In this document: piece by piece, positions 59,878 through 64,000 of the stretch
Layout of the letters: every line of letters starts with the position of its first letter
Numbering within the stretch: the stretch's first letter is position 1
From: Tillus elongatus
Lineage: Eukaryota; Arthropoda; Insecta; Coleoptera; Cleridae
NCBI GenBank assembly: GCA_964006375.1
Contig: OZ023265.1
Location: forward strand, 158,581,618-158,645,617
Direction: 5' to 3'
DNA length: 64,000 nucleotides
The notes under the pieces: model-generated
Database searches by the model: none
What the model was told of the DNA's origin: nothing
What the model saw: only the letters and a program-made list of their open reading frames with translations
Program-made: the position numbers and the translations under genes

Positions 59878-61777
59878 CAGTGTGACACACTTAAGATGTT
59901 AAGACACGCCTATTTTTTCTTTATTTTAGAGATAGCGATTTCAATTTTTCTACAGACGTAAAACGTCATTAGGCTGTTTGAATAGCCTACCCACTTCAAA
60001 TGTCTGATGTCAACCCAGTGAATGTGATTTCAGGAATAGGGCCGATTCTCTATATTTCGTGATGCGTTAGAGATATAAAAAAAGTTACTTTAAAAAGTTA
60101 TTCAGAATTCGATTTTAATTTTAGATACCGAGCTTCAAGTCAAAATTCGAATTTTTACTTTTTTGTAAATTTTTAGACTGTCCAAATTTTTCATCAGATT
60201 TTAACAGGTAGATTGCCATGGAAACAAATTAGCACCTTGTAAAATATTGCGTTAAATGTCAAATTGACATTAACTGTGAGTCTGCCAGCAAAATGCCTGT
60301 TGAACGTCTCAGTGTAAGAGAAAAAATTGAATTAATAAGGTTGTTTGGTGATGGTGTTCGAAATAGCAGAGAAGTTGCTGATGAATTCAATCAGAGACAT
60401 CCACAGAGAAATCCAATTAGGCGCGGAACGGCAGCAACTCTGAATGCACGATTTTCTCAAACGGAATGTGTGGTGAACAATATCTCGGCTGTTAGAAATC
60501 GAACAAGCATTGATGATAGCATAATCTTGGCTTCAACTCAAGCCAATTCCCAGATGAGTTTACGTCAAAGGGCTGTTGCATTGGATGTAAATAGAGAAAA
60601 AATCAGAAGATGCCTTGTGCGTCATAAAATAAAGCCTTTTTCAAAGTTTCTGCACTCGTTGAGAGAAGGTGATGAGCTGAAACGATTCGATTATTGCCTT
60701 TGGGCCCAAGGTAACTTTCTGAATGATAGAAAAATTTTAAGTAAAATTTTATTTAGGGACATGGCAACATTCACTACCAATGGAATAGTATCTGCCCAAA
60801 ATTGGTCTGCTGAAAACCCTCACTGTTTTATCAGTTGCAAAGCCCAGTATTCACAAAAAGTTAATACGTGGTGTGGAATTTTTGGGGGGTGGAATAATTG
60901 GTCCTTTTTTTTTGACAGCACTTTGAACGCAGATCGATTGCTTCATTTTTTTAATAATGAATTATGGGACTGTATCGAAGGTTTGCCTATCTACGTGCGA
61001 CAAGATATGTATTTTCAATTAGACGGCGTATCCATTCACAACTCTAAGTTAGTCAGAAATTGGCTAAATCTACATTTTCCTTCAAGGCGGATTGGGAGGA
61101 ATAGTCCTTATGAACAGTCGCCTCCTCGATCTCCTGACATTACGCCACTAGACTTCTATTTTTGGGGTTCTGTGAAAAGTAAGGTGTACAAAGAAAGGCC
61201 CCAAAGTCGCGAGGAACTTTGCGAGGAAATAAGGCAGGCTTGCGGTGAAATAAATATAGCAGAACTAAGAAACGTTGCCAGCAATAATCGTAAACGGATC
61301 GAAAAATGCATCAGGCTAGAAGTTGGGCTAGTTGAAGCAGACTACATTTAATAATTTTATATTCAATTTAATTAAACTTTTGTTAGAGTTTATGTGTAAG
61401 TTGAGTTGAATGAATCACGTACCATTGTTTTCTTTTCATATTGACGATGTTTGTTGTTTCCATGGCAATCTACCTGTTAAAATCTTATGGAAAATTTGGC
61501 AAAAATTCTAATTTTGACTTGAAACTCGGTATCTGCAGTTAAAATTGAATTCTCAATAACTTTCTAAAGTAACTTTTTTTGATATCTTTAACGAATCGCG
61601 AAATATAGAGAACCGTCTCTATTCCTGAAATCACATTAGGCTGGGTTGACATCTGACATTTGAAGTGGGTAGGCTATTCAAAGAGCCTAATGACGTTTTA
61701 CGTCTGTACAAAAAATGAAATCGCTATCTCTGAAAATAAAGAAAATACAGGCGTGTCTTCATCTTAAGTGTGTCATA

Positions 61778-61780
<3 letters not shown>
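59878..61780 (+). mobile_element. Near-intact long-TIR Tc1/mariner transposon
   Basis: A 1903-bp element starting CAGTGTGACACACTTAAGAT at 59878 and ending with the inverse, ATCTTAAGTGTGTCATACTG, at 61780. TA dinucleotides flank both ends (59876-59877 and 61781-61782). The TIRs are about 349 bp (59878-60226) and 326 bp (61455-61780), roughly 90 percent identical by eye, with indels. One uninterrupted transposase frame lies between. The right end abuts a (TA)n array. Of the DNA transposons here this is the only one with an open full-length transposase. Confidence 0.93.
60293..61351 (+). CDS. Tc1/mariner-superfamily transposase, DD42D spacing
   Basis: 352 residues, ATG at 60293, no stops or frameshifts. 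N-terminal half: two helix-turn-helix-like segments (REKIELIRLFGDGVRNSREV at 9-28; LRQRAVALDVNREKIRRCL at 90-108), the usual TIR-binding region. Catalytic residues: Asp156 (LFRDMATFTTNG), Asp244 (FQLDGVSIHN) and Asp287 (SPDITPLDFYFWGSVKSK). Asp244 and Asp287 are separated by 42 residues, one more than in the DD41D copies elsewhere in this window. ENPHCF and NTWCGIFGGWNNW are conserved family blocks. It should cut and paste the flanking element at TA in the nucleus if active. Met157 replaces the usual Glu after the first Asp. Confidence 0.9.
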   Translation: MPVERLSVREKIELIRLFGDGVRNSREVADEFNQRHPQRNPIRRGTAATLNARFSQTECVVNNISAVRNRTSIDDSIILASTQANSQMSLRQRAVALDVNREKIRRCLVRHKIKPFSKFLHSLREGDELKRFDYCLWAQGNFLNDRKILSKILFRDMATFTTNGIVSAQNWSAENPHCFISCKAQYSQKVNTWCGIFGGWNNWSFFFDSTLNADRLLHFFNNELWDCIEGLPIYVRQDMYFQLDGVSIHNSKLVRNWLNLHFPSRRIGRNSPYEQSPPRSPDITPLDFYFWGSVKSKVYKERPQSREELCEEIRQACGEINIAELRNVASNNRKRIEKCIRLEVGLVEADYI

Positions 61781-61861
<81 letters not shown>

Positions 61862-61876
61862 ATATATATATATATA
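61781..61876. repeat. (TA)n microsatellite
   Basis: About 96 bp with one C interruption at 61860, starting exactly at the TA flank of the mariner element. Confidence 0.94.
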
Positions 61877-61879
61877 GTG

Positions 61880-62850
61880 CTAAATATTAATAAAAAGTGT
61901 AAGTCGGTTGATATATCCACTTTACAAGAAAGACCGGCAGAAGCACGTCCGATAGATAATTAAATAATTTAGATATTTCCGCCAAACGAAGTATGTGAAT
62001 TTTTATGCTGTTGGACCACCCTCTATCGCTATAAAACGACTACCTGCGCAAGTAGACCTGTAGATGCACACATGTTTAGAATTATTAATCTCTGATGACG
62101 CTAACTTGGTTAGTGAAACGGTCGTAAGTTTTTTTTTTATGTGTTGTGGTGACAAGGGAACGGTATTACAAACTTCAGATGAAACACGTTATAGCTTTAC
62201 CAAATTTGACTTGAACATCTGTTGTTAGCGCTCAATAAGCAAATAGAAACTTGAACTTGACTACTGAAGCGTAATAACATTTATATCATTACCGACGTTA
62301 CAAATATTGATCCTTTTTCACGATACCTTTCTTGTTGTGGTGGATTGCTCTTGTTTGAACAATGTAACATTGGTTGGTTCCAGTAAATAAAATAACACTT
62401 ACATTACTAACAGAATAACTTGTATCGTTATTGCGATAACTCGAAATGTGTTCGATCAAAGATCAACGATGAATGTAACATTATGTGAATATAAATATAT
62501 TATATTATTCCTAATGGTAAATCGTTAACGGCATTGCCACGTTGCTGAATGTTTCTATGTTTGAGCAGATTTTCCTTGAAGTTAGTACACTTTCACACAT
62601 TCACAAGAATGGAGTAAATTATTCAGATTTTAGAGTAAGTACAGTTTTGTTCTTTGAAATATTACCTAAATTTGAATCTTTTAGTAGTAGTTTGTTGAAT
62701 TAAATATTGAATAGCCAAACATACGTTATCATTTATCACGTAACAAGGTTGCCCTCTGTTAAAAATTGATGCACTTGTTTACTTTCCTCTTGCGCACTTG
62801 GTTTGATAGACAAAAGATCCGTTTTACAAAGTGTATGGTGCTTTCAATAG
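61880..62850. other. No gene; hammerhead fragment at 62085-62155
   Basis: Apart from the family D remnant, no motif or repeat is recognised. Confidence 0.35.
62092..62125 (+). ncRNA. Hammerhead-ribozyme-like motif with GTA cleavage triplet
   Basis: CTGATGA (62092-62098), C, helix II GCTAAC/GTTAGT with TTG loop, GAAA, helix III AC/GT capped by GGTC, then GTA. NUH triplets other than GUC are accepted by hammerheads, so the core is complete. Helix I would pair TCT with AG(T) and is weak. It sits in a family D remnant that continues to GTGTTGTGGTGA at about 62151. Confidence 0.5.
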
Positions 62851-62852
62851 AT

Positions 62853-62924
62853 CGTGACGCCACTCAGGAAAGAGTATGGTACAAGTGCGTCATGGTGGCG
62901 CATTTGCTTAGAAACGATCTACAC

Positions 62925-63014
<90 letters not shown>
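62853..63014 (+). mobile_element. AB 5' fragment joined to a (TA)n array
   Basis: ACAAGTGCGTCATGGTGGCG and TTGCTTAGAAACGATCT resemble the AB 5' end as in 49054-49085 (GTGCGTTATGGTAGTGAATT, AGAAATGATCT). The array at 62928-63014 follows, then the terminus of another transposon. Confidence 0.45.
62928..63014. repeat. (TA)n microsatellite
   Basis: About 87 bp; directly followed by CAGGTGGTTCAAAAATGATG, a mariner-type terminus. Confidence 0.95.
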
Positions 63015-63017
<3 letters not shown>

Positions 63018-64000
63018 GTGGTTCAAAAATGATGGTCTATGTTACAGGTGCACACTCAGCACAAAAAAATAAGACTATTTTTTCATATAAACATGGGTCC
63101 GCAAATGCTTAGTTTTTTAAATACAGGGTGTTAAAGTTATTTGTTTTGTCAGTTTTTCACGAATAAGTCTGTGCTAAATTAAAATGTTGGCGTGAAAGTT
63201 GGGATGTGGGGGTTTTTGAGGGCAAGAAATTTAAATATGTTATTGTTAATAACACTGCTGGTAGAGGGCGCCACCTGTAAGACTATGCTTGCATTCAATT
63301 GGCTATCATTTTTTGACACCCAGTAATATCGACCTGCCGTATAGCTACATTGCAGCCCTTATCAATTGTAAGAAAAAAATGTATATTTTATTCAAATCTC
63401 CCAGACACACCATTTTCGAAATATTTCAATTTTTGTATGTCGATGTCGCTCAAAAATTAATTTTTCTCAAGTAATTAGTTGTATTGTCTGCAAATTTTAA
63501 CAACAAATAAAACAACAAATAAAAAAGCTCATATCATTTTATGATACCTGACTACAATAAATGTTCAAAATGGCCACCCTCCATTTCAATACACTTTCGT
63601 ATTCTGCGGAGCATACAACATCGTACTCTGTGAAATATTTCTGGGGTATTTCTAATGTGTTCGCATCCAAGTACAATTCCTTGCTGCAGATCATCAACAT
63701 TTTCAACATTTGCTTCATAAACAATACTTTTGAGATGCCCCCATAAATAAAAGTCCATAAGATTTAAATCAGGGGATCGAGCCGGCCATGGCTGAGGTCC
63801 ACCGCGTCCGATCCATCTGCGTCCAAAAGTATTGCTTAGGTAATTTCTTACACCCTACAATTCCAGCCCATACATTAAAGGAACATTGCTGTTGATGATG
63901 CCTTTCAAAAACTGCGTGGGGATTTTCGTCAGCCCAAAAAGGCTGTTACGAAAATTGTGGATCCCGTCGCGCCTAAATCCAGACTCGTCAGTGAACAATA
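63015..64000 (-). mobile_element. Tc1/mariner element, right part of a minus-strand copy, runs off the window
   Basis: The terminus CAGGTGGTTCAAAAATGATG follows a TA array. An inner block TACAGGGTGTTAAAGTTATT (63123) and GAGGGCGCCACCTG (63266) resemble parts of the element at 32662-33745. The transposase remnant occupies 63552-64000. The other end lies outside the window. Confidence 0.6.
63552..64000 (-). pseudogene. DD41D-like mariner transposase with internal deletion, partial
   Basis: On the minus strand from the window edge: LFTDESGFRRDGIHNFRNSL (first catalytic Asp), then NVPLMYGLEL and a TAG near 63862, joined to VRNYLSNTFGRRWIGRGGPQ and RSPDLNLMDFYLWGHLKSIV (third Asp present), ending GGHFEHLL at 63552. 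The block that should hold the second catalytic Asp is missing at the join, about 80 residues by comparison with the intact transposase. Dead copy. Confidence 0.75.

Overview
This is an intergenic, transposon-dense window from a eukaryote, almost certainly an arthropod and most likely an insect. The evidence is the repertoire: a BEL/Pao LTR retrotransposon, Tc1/mariner elements (long-TIR DD41D-like and DD34E), a TTF/ZMYM-type hAT, RNase H-bearing and CR1/jockey-like LINEs, a Penelope-like fragment with hammerhead-type motifs, a tRNA-derived SINE and several foldback families. The DNA is AT-rich and carries about eighteen long (TA)n arrays. I found no intact host gene, tRNA, rRNA, operon or CRISPR array. 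Most short open frames are (TA)n translations (Ile-Tyr runs) or chance frames. I cannot name the species.

Layout. 1-3.2 kb: a decayed DD41D-type mariner between two (TA)n arrays. 3.9-6.5 kb: a foldback family (C), a Penelope-like 3' end (GIY-YIG remnant plus a hammerhead-type motif) and a microsatellite-cored element (family AB). 7.7-10.3 kb: two palindromic hammerhead-bearing elements around a 234-bp tandem array split by a LINE. 10.5-15.8 kb: two LINE regions, both broken. 17.7-22.6 kb: families C and AB, then a mariner-like MITE carrying an internally deleted hAT with a perfect 8-bp TSD. 22.95-24.9 kb: a second copy of the first mariner. 25.5-26.2 kb: SINE and foldback. 27.0-28.1 kb: a foldback next to a broken THAP-like finger. 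29.2-30.95 kb: a reverse-strand LINE with RNase H. 32.2-34.6 kb: a long-TIR element with duplicated junctions, then a Tc1 remnant. 34.6-36.2 kb: a LINE fragment and a 129-bp minisatellite. 37.7-41.5 kb: hammerhead palindrome, LINE and transposase remnants. 41.6-50.7 kb: repeated AB copies with SINE insertions. 50.7-57.05 kb: a very young BEL/Pao element nested in an AB copy. 57-58.2 kb: the rest of that AB copy, a hammerhead element and a SINE. 59.9-61.8 kb: a near-intact long-TIR mariner. 62-64 kb: another hammerhead motif and a mariner fragment running off the window.

Three items deserve most attention. First, hammerhead-like motifs occur at six sites. At 5172-5212 one lies on the same strand as, and downstream of, a GIY-YIG endonuclease remnant, the arrangement expected of Penelope-like elements. 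Second, family AB has a terminal hairpin whose two arms change together between copies (AGTGA/TCACT or AGCGA/TCGCT), plus a central microsatellite, resembling Helentron-associated elements. Third, two DNA-level intact or young elements are present: the mariner at 59878-61780 with an open 352-residue transposase, and the BEL/Pao element with identical 269-bp LTRs and a 5-bp TSD but two in-frame stops.
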